Assembly (NCBI RefSeq): GCF_027158205.1
Contig: NZ_JAPVLU010000025.1
Coordinates: 71,685-135,684 of the forward strand
Source: Streptomyces sp. H39-S7
Lineage (GTDB): Bacteria; Actinomycetota; Actinomycetes; Streptomycetales; Streptomycetaceae
Reading direction: 5' to 3'
Length of the DNA: 64,000 nt
The notes beneath the pieces were generated by a model. That model made no database searches. It was not told the origin of the DNA and saw only the letters and a program-made list of their open reading frames with translations. Numbering within the stretch: the stretch's first letter is position 1; every line of letters begins with the position of its first letter. The position numbers and the translations under genes were made by a program. Shown piece after piece: positions 17,492-25,621 of this stretch.

Positions 17492-20400
17492 AGTCGATCC
17501 GCGTCTGCTCCGGTACGCACGCGCCAGTCGTGTCCTCCTCGTGGCGTCCGTGGCCCTCGGCCTGGCCGGGGCGGGGCTGGTCGTCGCCCAGGCGATGCTC
17601 ATCGCCGAGCTGGTCGTCGGCGGTTTCCAGCACGGCCTCGACGCCGGCGGGCTGCGCACACCGCTGCTGCTGCTCGCCGCCGTCGCGGCCGGCCGGGGCG
17701 CTGTCGCCTGGCTGACCGAGCTGTGCGCGCACCGCGCCGGCGCGGCCGTCAAGTCCGAACTGCGCGGCCGGCTGCTGGAACGGGCCACCGCCCTGGGCCC
17801 GTCCTGGCTCTCCACCCAGCGCACCGGCGAACTCACCACGCTCGCCACCCGCGGGGTCGACGCGCTCGACGACTACTTCGCCCGCTACGTGCCGCAGCTG
17901 GGACTGGCGGTGGTCGTACCGGTCGTGGTGCTCGCCCGGATCGTCAGCTCGGACTGGGTCTCGGCGCTCACCATCGCCCTGACCCTCCCCCTCATCCCGC
18001 TCTTCATGGCCCTGATCGGCTGGGCCACCCAGGACCGGATGAACCGCCAGTGGCGGCTGCTCGCGCGCTTGTCCGGGCACTTCCTGGACGTCGTCGGCGG
18101 CCTGCCCACCCTGAAGGTCTTCGGCCGCGCCAAGGCGCAGGCCGAGTCCATCCGCGCCATCACCGACGAGTACCGGCGCGCGACCATGCGGACGCTGCGC
18201 ATCGCGTTCCTGTCGTCCTTCGCGCTGGAACTCCTCGCGACGATCTCGGTGGCGCTGGTCGCCGTCGGCGTCGGCATGCGGCTGGTCCACGGGGACCTGG
18301 ACCTCTACACGGCGCTCGTCGTCCTGGTGCTCGCGCCGGAGGCGTACCTGCCGCTGCGGCAGGTGGGCGCGCAGTACCACGCGGCGGCCGAGGGACTGGC
18401 CGCCGCGGACGAGGTCTTCGCCGTTCTGGAGACGGCCCCGGCCGCCGCCGGGACGCTCCCCGCCCCCGATCTGCGGCACGCGTCCCTCACCGTGGACGGC
18501 CTGACGGTGCACCACGAGGGCCGGGACCGGCCCTCGCTCCCCGAGCTCTCCTTCACCGTCTCCCCCGGTGAGACGATCGCCGTCGTGGGCCCCAGCGGTG
18601 TCGGCAAGACGACTCTGCTGGCGGCGCTGCTCGGCTTCGCGCAGCCGTCCGGCGGTCGGGTCCTGATCGACGGCGCCGACCTGGCGTCGCTCGACCCCGA
18701 GAGCTGGCACCGGCAGATCGCCTGGGTCCCGCAGCGACCGCACCTCTTCGCCGGAACCGTCGCCGAGAACGTCCGCCTCGCCCGGCCGGACGCCACCGAC
18801 GGGCAGGTGCTGGCCGCTCTGCGTGACGCCGGTGCCCTCGACTTCGCCGGCCTGGACACTCCGCTCGGTGAGGGCGGCTCCGGCATCTCCGCCGGTCAAC
18901 GCCAACGGCTGGCCCTCGCCCGCGCTTTCCTGGCCGACCGCCCGCTGCTGCTGCTCGACGAGCCGACCGCCAACCTCGACGGTGACACCGAGGCGGCCGT
19001 GGTGGAGGCCGTTCGCCGGCTGGCGGTGGGCCGCACCGTCCTGCTCGTCGTCCACCGGCCGGCCCTGCTCGCGGTGGCCGACCGAACGATCCGGCTGCGG
19101 CCGGCGCCGGCCGCCGTGACCGCTGCCGAGGCCGCGCGTCCTTCCCCGGCGGCTCCTCGGAAGCCGCTTTCCGTGCATGTTCCGCCCGCGCGGGAGGCGA
19201 CGACCGCTGTCGAGGGGGGACGGCCGCTGCGGCGGGTGCGCCGGATGGCGGGGCCGTTGCGCGGGCGCTTCGCGCTGGCGCTGCTGCTGGGGGTGCTGGC
19301 GCTCGGGTGCGCGGTCGGTCTGATGGCGACGTCCGGCTGGCTGATCAGCCGGGCCTCGCAGCAGCCGCCGGTGCTCTACCTGATGGTCGCGGTCACGGCG
19401 ACGCGGGCGTTCGGGATCGGGCGGGCGGTGTTCCGCTACGCGGAGCGGCTGGTGTCGCACGACGCGGTCTTCCGCTCGCTCGCGGACCTGCGGGTCGCCG
19501 TCTACCGGCGGCTCGAACGGCTCGCGCCGGCCGGCCTGCGGGAGACGCGGCGCGGCGATCTGCTCTCCCGGCTGGTCGCGGACGTCGACGGACTGCAGGA
19601 CTACTTCCTGCGCTGGCTGCTGCCGGCCGGTACCGCGCTGGGTGTCGGCGTCGCGTCGGCGGCCTTCACCGGCTGGCTGCTGCCCGAGGCGGGCGTGGCG
19701 CTGGCGGTCGGCCTGCTGATCGCGGGCGCGGGTGTCCCGGCGCTGTCCGTCGTGCTGTCGGGGCGGGTCGAGCGTCGGCTCGCGCCGGCCAGGGGCGAGT
19801 TGTCGACGCAGGTCGTGGACCTGCTGACCGGCACCGCCGAGCTGACGGTCGCGGGCGCGCTGCCGGGCCGGCGGGAACGTGCCGCGCACTCCGACCGCAG
19901 GCTCACCCGGATCGCCGCCAGGTCCGCCGCGACGACCGCGCTGGGCGCGGGGCTGACCGCACTGGTGTGCGGTCTGACGGTGGTGGCCGGCGCGTACGCC
20001 GGGATCCAGGCGGTACGGGACGGCCGGCTCGACGCGGTCGCCCTGGCGGTCGTGGTGCTCACCCCGCTCGCCGCGTTCGAAGCGGTCACGGGGATGCCGC
20101 TCGCGGCGCAGTACCGGCAGCGCAGCCGGGCGGCGGCGCTGCGGGTGCACGAGGTGCTGGACGCGCCGGAGCCGGTCCGCGAGCCGGATCGGCCGGCGGA
20201 GCCGCCGGTGGAGCCCTTCCCGCTGGTCGTCCGCGATCTGACGGCCCGCTACCCGGGCCGGGCGCGGCCGGCGCTGGCGGGGCTCGACCTCGAACTGACG
20301 CGGGGCCGCCGGATCGCGGTGGTCGGCCCGTCGGGCGCGGGGAAGACGACCCTGGCGCAGGTGCTGCTGCGCTTCCTGGACGCCGAGAGCGGTTCGTACA

Positions 20401-20945
20401 CACTCGCCGGTACGGAAGGGGCGGCGCTGGACGGCGACGACGTGCGCGGGCTGGTCGGCCTGTGCGCGCAGAACGCGCACGTGTTCGACAGTTCGGTCCG
20501 CGAGAACCTGCGGCTGGCGCGCCCGGCCGCCGACGACGACGCGCTGCGCGCGGCGCTCGCCGCGGCCCGGCTGGAGGTGGACCTGGACACCCTCGTGGGT
20601 GAGCACGGCGCCCGGCTCTCCGGCGGGCAGCGGCAGCGCCTCGCGCTGGCCCGCGCACTGCTCGCCGACTTCCCCGTCCTGGTGCTCGACGAGCCGGCCG
20701 AGCACCTGGACCTGCCGACCGCCGACGCGCTGACCGCGGATCTGCTCGACGCCACCCGGGGCCGGGCGACCGTGCTGATCACGCACCGGTTGGCGGGTCT
20801 GGCGGGGGACGCCGTCGACGAGATCGTCGTCCTCGACCGGGGCCGCGTCGTGCAGCGCGGTCCGTACGAGGAGCTGGCCGCGCTCGAAGGGCCGTTCCGC
20901 CGCACGCTCGAACGCGAGCGGGCCGCGGACCTGGCTGCGGTCTGA
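17484..20945 (+). CDS. cydCD: CydDC fusion, ABC transporter for cytochrome bd assembly
   Basis: A single 1153-residue protein joining the two half-transporters CydD and CydC, which export thiols (glutathione or cysteine in E. coli; a substitute thiol is likely in actinobacteria) and are needed to mature cytochrome bd. Each half has a six-helix domain and an ATPase: Walker A GPSGVGKTT with SAGQRQRLALARA and LLLDEPTANLD in the first half, then GPSGAGKTT with SGGQRQRLALARA and VLDEPAEHLD in the second. In the last motif the Walker B glutamate is present. GTG 17484 (MKPVDPRLLRYARA) is favoured because AAGGGG is 10 bases upstream; ATG 17475 leaves only one base. Fusion of the two halves is common in actinobacteria. 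Confidence 0.95.
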   Translation: MKPVDPRLLRYARASRVLLVASVALGLAGAGLVVAQAMLIAELVVGGFQHGLDAGGLRTPLLLLAAVAAGRGAVAWLTELCAHRAGAAVKSELRGRLLERATALGPSWLSTQRTGELTTLATRGVDALDDYFARYVPQLGLAVVVPVVVLARIVSSDWVSALTIALTLPLIPLFMALIGWATQDRMNRQWRLLARLSGHFLDVVGGLPTLKVFGRAKAQAESIRAITDEYRRATMRTLRIAFLSSFALELLATISVALVAVGVGMRLVHGDLDLYTALVVLVLAPEAYLPLRQVGAQYHAAAEGLAAADEVFAVLETAPAAAGTLPAPDLRHASLTVDGLTVHHEGRDRPSLPELSFTVSPGETIAVVGPSGVGKTTLLAALLGFAQPSGGRVLIDGADLASLDPESWHRQIAWVPQRPHLFAGTVAENVRLARPDATDGQVLAALRDAGALDFAGLDTPLGEGGSGISAGQRQRLALARAFLADRPLLLLDEPTANLDGDTEAAVVEAVRRLAVGRTVLLVVHRPALLAVADRTIRLRPAPAAVTAAEAARPSPAAPRKPLSVHVPPAREATTAVEGGRPLRRVRRMAGPLRGRFALALLLGVLALGCAVGLMATSGWLISRASQQPPVLYLMVAVTATRAFGIGRAVFRYAERLVSHDAVFRSLADLRVAVYRRLERLAPAGLRETRRGDLLSRLVADVDGLQDYFLRWLLPAGTALGVGVASAAFTGWLLPEAGVALAVGLLIAGAGVPALSVVLSGRVERRLAPARGELSTQVVDLLTGTAELTVAGALPGRRERAAHSDRRLTRIAARSAATTALGAGLTALVCGLTVVAGAYAGIQAVRDGRLDAVALAVVVLTPLAAFEAVTGMPLAAQYRQRSRAAALRVHEVLDAPEPVREPDRPAEPPVEPFPLVVRDLTARYPGRARPALAGLDLELTRGRRIAVVGPSGAGKTTLAQVLLRFLDAESGSYTLAGTEGAALDGDDVRGLVGLCAQNAHVFDSSVRENLRLARPAADDDALRAALAAARLEVDLDTLVGEHGARLSGGQRQRLALARALLADFPVLVLDEPAEHLDLPTADALTADLLDATRGRATVLITHRLAGLAGDAVDEIVVLDRGRVVQRGPYEELAALEGPFRRTLERERAADLAAV

Positions 20946-20962
20946 CCTGGCCACGGCCTGAC

Positions 20963-20981
20963 CTGGCCACCCTCTGGCCAG
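20963..20981 (+). terminator. weak hairpin after cydCD
   Basis: CTGGCCA and TGGCCAG form a 7-bp stem around a 5-base loop 17 bases past the cydCD stop codon. The stem lies in a short direct repeat (TGACCTGGCCAC twice). It may attenuate rather than end transcription into the kinase gene 33 bases on. Confidence 0.35.
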
Positions 20982-21013
20982 CAGGGACAAAGCAGACAAA
21001 ATACGCTGAGGGC

Positions 21014-22732
21014 ATGGCAGACGACAGCGAGCCGACGACCCTCGGCTTCCAGGGCGTGGCCTCCCGGATCGCCGCGCGCCTGCCCGAGCTGCTGGAGGCG
21101 GTCGTCTCCGTCGGCACCGGCCTCGAGCTGCACACGACGCTGCGCAGGATCGTCCAGACCGCGGCCGAGCTGGCGTCCGCCCGTTACGGGGCGCTCGGTG
21201 TGCTCAACGCCGATGGCTCCGCCCTCGCCGACTTCGTCACCCACGGCATCTCGGAGGAGGACGCCGCACGCATCGGCGCCATCCCGGACGGCCGTACGGG
21301 GCTGCTCGGCGAACTCATCCGCCATCCGGTGCCCCTGCGGATCGCCGACACCACGAAGGATCAGCGGTCGGCGGGCGTCCCGCCGGGCCACCCCCCGGTG
21401 CAGGCCTTTCTCGGGGTGCCGATCCGCGTCCACACCGAGGTCTTCGGGAACCTCTACCTGACCGGGAAGCGCGGTGGCGGCGAGTTCACCGAAGAGGATC
21501 TGCAGGTGGTGAGAATCCTGGCCACCGAGGCGGGGATCGCGCTCGGGAACGCGCGGCTGTACGAGGCGACCCGCCAGCGCGAACGCTGGATCAACGGTTC
21601 CGCGGCCGTCACCACCGCACTGCTGACGGGTGACGCCGCCGAGGACCCGCTGGACGTCGTCGCCGAGCAGGCCCGCAGGCTGGCCGAGGCCGCTGCCGGG
21701 CTCGTACTGCTGCCGACCGCGGAGGGCGGCCTGGAGGTCGTCGCGGTCTCCGCCGACGATCCGGCCGGGATGCTCGGCACCGTCATCGAGGCGGAGAGCC
21801 CGGTCGCCGAACTGCTGCTCAACGGGGAGCCGATCTTCGTCGACGACTCCTCCATGGACGTGCGGATGACCACGCGGCTGGCGATCCGGTTCGGGCCGAG
21901 CATGATGCTTCCGCTCAAGAGCAACGACCGCGTGATCGGCACCCTCGCGCTGCCGCGCGAACGGGGTGGCAGGCCGTTCACCGAGGTGGAACGCACCCTG
22001 GCCACCCAGTTCGCCGCGCAGGCCGCGCTGGCCCTGGTGCTGGCCGACGTACAGCGCGACCGGGAGCGCCTGGCGGTCTACGAGGACCGCGACCGGATCG
22101 CCCGTGACCTGCACGACCTGGTCATCCAGCGGCTGTTCGCGACCGGTCTGATGCTGCAGGGCGCGCAGCGCCGCTCGGTGGTCCCGCAGGTGCGGGACGG
22201 GATCGGCAAGGCCGTCGACGAGCTGGACGCCACCATCCAGGAGGTGCGCACCGCGATCTTCGCGCTCCAGCAGGCTCCGGCCGACGCGCCGGCCGGCCTG
22301 CGGACCCGGGTGCTGCGGGAGATCGGCACGGCGGCCGTCCCGCTGGGCTTCCAGCCGTCGGTGCACTTCGTCGGGCCGGTGGACGCGCTGGTCGGCGAGC
22401 TGACCGCGAAGAACCTGATCGCCGCGCTGCGCGAGGTGCTGTCGAACGCTTTCCGGCACGCGGGCGCCGGCCGGATCGACGTCGTGATCGACGCGACGGT
22501 GACGCTCCCGAGCGCCGCCGGGGGCGCCGGCGAGGGTGACACCGGGGGCGACGGCGGTGTCACCGGGGTCCGGCTGACGGTCACCGACGACGGTGTGGGC
22601 ATCCCGGTGGAGGGCCGTCGCAGCGGACTGAGCAATCTGGCGCGCCGCGCGGAGGCCCTCGGCGGGTCGAGCGACTACGGCCCGGGGCCGGACGGGGTGG
22701 GGACGACGGTCGTCTGGGAGGCGCCGCTGTAG
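21014..22732 (+). CDS. DosS/DevS-like GAF-domain sensor histidine kinase
   Basis: Cytoplasmic histidine kinase of 572 residues with two GAF domains (about 37-182 and 204-345), a HisKA_3 dimerisation region with DRIARDLHD (His367 is the phosphorylation site) and a HATPase ending GLSNLARRAEALGG. The organisation matches mycobacterial DosS/DosT. GAF-1 keeps PPGHPPVQAFLGVP. His126 there aligns with DosS His149, the heme iron ligand in PPYHPPMRTFLGVP, so a heme-based oxygen or redox sensor is plausible. No response regulator is adjacent, so it is an orphan. Its place 69 bases after the cytochrome bd operon suggests a role in low-oxygen or redox control, by inference. Confidence 0.88.
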   Translation: MADDSEPTTLGFQGVASRIAARLPELLEAVVSVGTGLELHTTLRRIVQTAAELASARYGALGVLNADGSALADFVTHGISEEDAARIGAIPDGRTGLLGELIRHPVPLRIADTTKDQRSAGVPPGHPPVQAFLGVPIRVHTEVFGNLYLTGKRGGGEFTEEDLQVVRILATEAGIALGNARLYEATRQRERWINGSAAVTTALLTGDAAEDPLDVVAEQARRLAEAAAGLVLLPTAEGGLEVVAVSADDPAGMLGTVIEAESPVAELLLNGEPIFVDDSSMDVRMTTRLAIRFGPSMMLPLKSNDRVIGTLALPRERGGRPFTEVERTLATQFAAQAALALVLADVQRDRERLAVYEDRDRIARDLHDLVIQRLFATGLMLQGAQRRSVVPQVRDGIGKAVDELDATIQEVRTAIFALQQAPADAPAGLRTRVLREIGTAAVPLGFQPSVHFVGPVDALVGELTAKNLIAALREVLSNAFRHAGAGRIDVVIDATVTLPSAAGGAGEGDTGGDGGVTGVRLTVTDDGVGIPVEGRRSGLSNLARRAEALGGSSDYGPGPDGVGTTVVWEAPL

Positions 22733-22758
22733 CGGCGGCCGCCCCCGCGGACGCCGGT

Positions 22759-23616
22759 TCAGTTGCCGCGGGTCGCCAGGATCCGCTCGATGATCCGCGC
22801 GACGCCGTCGTCCTGGTTGGCGGTGGTGCGGTGCGTCGTGGCGGCCAGGACCGCGGGGTGCGCGTTCGCGACCGCGTACGACGTGCCCGCCCAGCTGAGC
22901 ATCGCCAGGTCGTTCGGCATGTCGCCGAAGGCGACGACGTCCTCGGCCGACACCCCGCGCTCCGCGCAGCACCGGGCGAGCGTGGTGGCCTTGCTGACCC
23001 CCGGGCCGCTGATCTCCAGCAGCGCGGACGCGCTGGAGCGGGTGATCTCGCCGTGCTCGCTCGCGGCGCTCAGGGCGGTGGCGAGGAACGCGTCCGGGTC
23101 CGTGTCCGGGTGCTTGGCCAGCAGCTTGAGCACCGGAGCACCGTCGTCGGCGAGCAGTTCCTCGGCGGGCGCGATCACCGCGTCGGGCATCGGGGCGTAC
23201 GGCGGGTACGCGGGCTCGTACGAGAAGCCGTTCGTCCGCTCCACGGCGAAGGTCGTGCCGGGCACGGCCGCGCGCAGCGCCTCCACGATGGCGAGCGCGT
23301 CCTTCGGGTCGAGCGGGTACGCGGCGAGTAGCCGGCTGCGGTGCAGGTCGTAGACGGCGGCGCCGTTCGCGCAGATCGCCATCCCGTGCCGGGCGGTGTG
23401 CTCGGCGACGACGTTCATCCAGCGGGCCGGCCGCCCGGTGACGAAGAAGACCTCGATCCCGGCCGCCTCGGCGTCCGCGAGCGCGGCGATCGTCCGGTCC
23501 GAGACCGTCTTGTCGTCACGCAGCAGCGTGCCGTCGAGGTCGGTGGCGATCAGCCGGGGCGTGCGGGCCGACGGGCGGGCGTCCGGGGACTGGGGATGCT
23601 CGGGGGCTGAGGTCAC
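22759..23616 (-). CDS. HAD-superfamily Cof-type phosphatase
   Basis: Predicted soluble sugar- or nucleotide-phosphate phosphatase of 285 residues. HAD motifs are complete: DLDGTLL with the nucleophile Asp (motif I), VTGRP (motif II), the lysine in GVSKATTL (motif III) and FGDMPNDLAML (motif IV). The large C2-type cap inserted in the middle marks the Cof/YbjI branch. GTG 23616 (VTSAPEHPQ) has GGGAGG nine bases upstream. A second gene of the same family lies at 37126-37944. It ends the leftward gene cluster beginning at 28245 but is separated by 113 bases. Confidence 0.9.
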   Translation of the reverse strand: MTSAPEHPQSPDARPSARTPRLIATDLDGTLLRDDKTVSDRTIAALADAEAAGIEVFFVTGRPARWMNVVAEHTARHGMAICANGAAVYDLHRSRLLAAYPLDPKDALAIVEALRAAVPGTTFAVERTNGFSYEPAYPPYAPMPDAVIAPAEELLADDGAPVLKLLAKHPDTDPDAFLATALSAASEHGEITRSSASALLEISGPGVSKATTLARCCAERGVSAEDVVAFGDMPNDLAMLSWAGTSYAVANAHPAVLAATTHRTTANQDDGVARIIERILATRGN

Positions 23617-23729
23617 ACCCCCCATCCTCCCGTATACGACCATGACACCCGCACACAGGTACGTCCGTGCCACCGGCCGCGGAGAGATCGTCCCTGGCCG
23701 GGCGGGCCGTTCCTCCGTGGACGGAACAC

Positions 23730-24686
23730 CTAGGCCTGGGGGCCGGCTGTTCGCGCGCTGTCCTCGGGGTGGAGGCCGGCGAGGGTGTCCAGGGTGCGGG
23801 ACCGGACTTCCCGTTCGGCGGCGGCGGCGATGAAGGCCGGGACGTTGCGGCGCCCCACCAGCTCGCGGACGGCGCCCACGGTGTCGGCCGGCAGCGAGAC
23901 CGGGACCAGGGCCGGCTCCGCCGGGGGCGCCACATTCGCCGCGAGATCGCCGAGGTGCCTCTTGACCTGCTCGGTGGCCATCATGCGCATCGCGCGTGCA
24001 AGTTCCGCGTCGATGGCCTGCTGGGCGAGCGGTCGCAGCCGCCGGACGAGGGACGCCGCCTCCGCCGCCTCCGCGTCGGTGGGCGGATGGTCCAGGTAGC
24101 GCTGGAATACGTGCTCGGTGGTGAACTGCAGGAACCGCTCCGAGATGTACTCGACCTGGATCCGCAGCTCCCGCAGATGGCCGGTGATCGCGGACAGCGG
24201 GACGCCCGCCGCGTACAGCTCGGCGGCGACCGCCAGCTCCTGCGGACTGGGGACGAGGAACGCGTCCTCGCTGCCGGGGACGGCTTCGAGGACCCCCAGC
24301 TCCAGGGCGTCGGCGATGGCGGCCTCGTCGGGGACACCGCCGAAGGCCTCGGTCAGCTCGGCACGGCTCATCCGGGAGGGCGTCTCGTCGGACCAGGGCC
24401 GGTCCACCTCGTTGACCAGGCCGAGGACCCCGCCGAGCCCGGTGCCCGCGTCCCACGCCTCCAGCAGCTCCTTGATGCTGGCCAGCGTGTAGCCGCGCTC
24501 CAGGAGGTCGGCGATCTGTCGCAGCCGGGCCAGGTGCGTCTCGTCGTACACATTGGCCCGGCCCCGGCGTTCCGGTTTCGGGAGCAGCCCGCGGTCCTGG
24601 TAGCCCCGGATCGTCCGGACCGTGGCGCCGCTGAAGTGGGCCAGGTCCTCGATCCGGTAGGCGCGGTGCTCGGCGGAGACGGTCAC
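23730..24686 (-). CDS. MerR-family regulator with a long effector domain
   Basis: Transcription regulator of 318 residues. The winged helix is at the N-terminus: YRIEDLAHFSGATVRTIRGYQ followed by RGLLPKPERRGRANVY (two parts), then the dimerisation helix. The remaining ~230 residues form an unusually long C-terminal domain rich in Ala, Glu and Leu, with no Cys pair or metal site, so it is not a metal sensor of the classic type. GTG 24686 is placed 5 bases after GGGAGG. It lies 16 bases past the PF10118 gene on the same strand, so it probably controls the cluster 24703-28245; the repeats at 28286-28407 are candidate operators. Confidence 0.88.
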   Translation of the reverse strand: MTVSAEHRAYRIEDLAHFSGATVRTIRGYQDRGLLPKPERRGRANVYDETHLARLRQIADLLERGYTLASIKELLEAWDAGTGLGGVLGLVNEVDRPWSDETPSRMSRAELTEAFGGVPDEAAIADALELGVLEAVPGSEDAFLVPSPQELAVAAELYAAGVPLSAITGHLRELRIQVEYISERFLQFTTEHVFQRYLDHPPTDAEAAEAASLVRRLRPLAQQAIDAELARAMRMMATEQVKRHLGDLAANVAPPAEPALVPVSLPADTVGAVRELVGRRNVPAFIAAAAEREVRSRTLDTLAGLHPEDSARTAGPQA

Positions 24687-24702
24687 ACGGTCCTCCCTGG
24701 AC

Positions 24703-25596
24703 TCACGAGGCGGCCGCACGGCCTATCGCGCCCGCCGCGATCCGTGCCGCCGGGGAACTCGCCAGGTACTCGACAGCCCTGCGCAGCGACCCCTCCTGTG
24801 ACGGATGGTACGACCGTCGGAGGTATCTGGGCATGGCCCTGTTCAGCGCGGCCCACGAGGGCAGCAGTCCCTTGGCGGCCGCCGCGCGGTGGTCGCGGAA
24901 GCGGTACCTGCCGTGCGGCAGCCGCGGGTCGTGCCGCATCAGGTAGCGGGCCCCGGCCACCCAGAGGTAGGCGAGGGCCGGCCAGGCCAGGACCATGCCC
25001 TCCGCACGGCGCAGATAGCGGGGCAGCCCCTCTCCGGCGACGTGCTGGTACATGTCGAACGCGACCGCCCGGTGCTCGACCTCTTCCGCGCCGTGCCAGC
25101 GCAGCAGGTCCAGCATCACCTCGTCGGCGCCCGCGCCGTCGAGCGCCTCGGCGGCCAGGATCCAGTTGCCGAGCACCGCCGTGAAGTGCTCGATCGCGGC
25201 GATGAGCGAGAGGCGGAACTTCAGCCACTCGGCCTTCGGTATCGGCGAGCCGAACGGCGGCCGCTCCCCGAGGAGGACGTCGAACAGCCACTCCACATGC
25301 CGGGTGTAGCGGTCGGTGTCGAGGTTCTGCGCGGCCAGGTGCTCCAGGACGTAGGCGTGCTGCACGCTGTGGGTGGCCTCCTGGCCCATGAACCCCTTGA
25401 CGTCCTTGAGCAGTTCCTCGTCGGTGACGAGGGGCAGGGCCTCCTTGAAGACCTTGACGAACCACCTCTCCCCGGCGGGAAGCAGCAGGTGCAGCACGTT
25501 GATGACATGGGTCGCGGTCGGCTCGTCCGGAATCCAGTGCAGCGGGGTCCGCTCCCAGTCGAACGAGACCCGGCGCGGTTTGATCGCGTAGCTCAT
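24703..25596 (-). CDS. PF10118-type metal-dependent hydrolase
   Basis: A 297-residue protein of the family annotated as predicted metal-dependent hydrolase. It has ferritin-like features: GQEATHSVQHAYV near residue 72 and WHGAEEVEHRAVAFDMY near 170, each providing Glu and His for a likely two-metal (perhaps di-iron) centre, plus IAAIEHFTAVLGNW between them. A more hydrophobic stretch (GMVLAWPALAYLWVAGARYL) might touch the membrane. ATG 25596 follows AGGAGG at 10 bases. Its neighbours, an EphD-like fusion and a MerR regulator, suggest a part in oxidation of a lipid-like compound, which is inference. Confidence 0.85.
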   Translation of the reverse strand: MSYAIKPRRVSFDWERTPLHWIPDEPTATHVINVLHLLLPAGERWFVKVFKEALPLVTDEELLKDVKGFMGQEATHSVQHAYVLEHLAAQNLDTDRYTRHVEWLFDVLLGERPPFGSPIPKAEWLKFRLSLIAAIEHFTAVLGNWILAAEALDGAGADEVMLDLLRWHGAEEVEHRAVAFDMYQHVAGEGLPRYLRRAEGMVLAWPALAYLWVAGARYLMRHDPRLPHGRYRFRDHRAAAAKGLLPSWAALNRAMPRYLRRSYHPSQEGSLRRAVEYLASSPAARIAAGAIGRAAAS

Positions 25597-25621
25597 GGTG
25601 TCGTGACCTCCTGACAGGGGC

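Noticed and set aside
17298..20999. Leftward frame of over 1200 codons opposite cydCD
   Set aside because: An antisense artefact of GC-rich codon bias; no domain, and it spans two genes.
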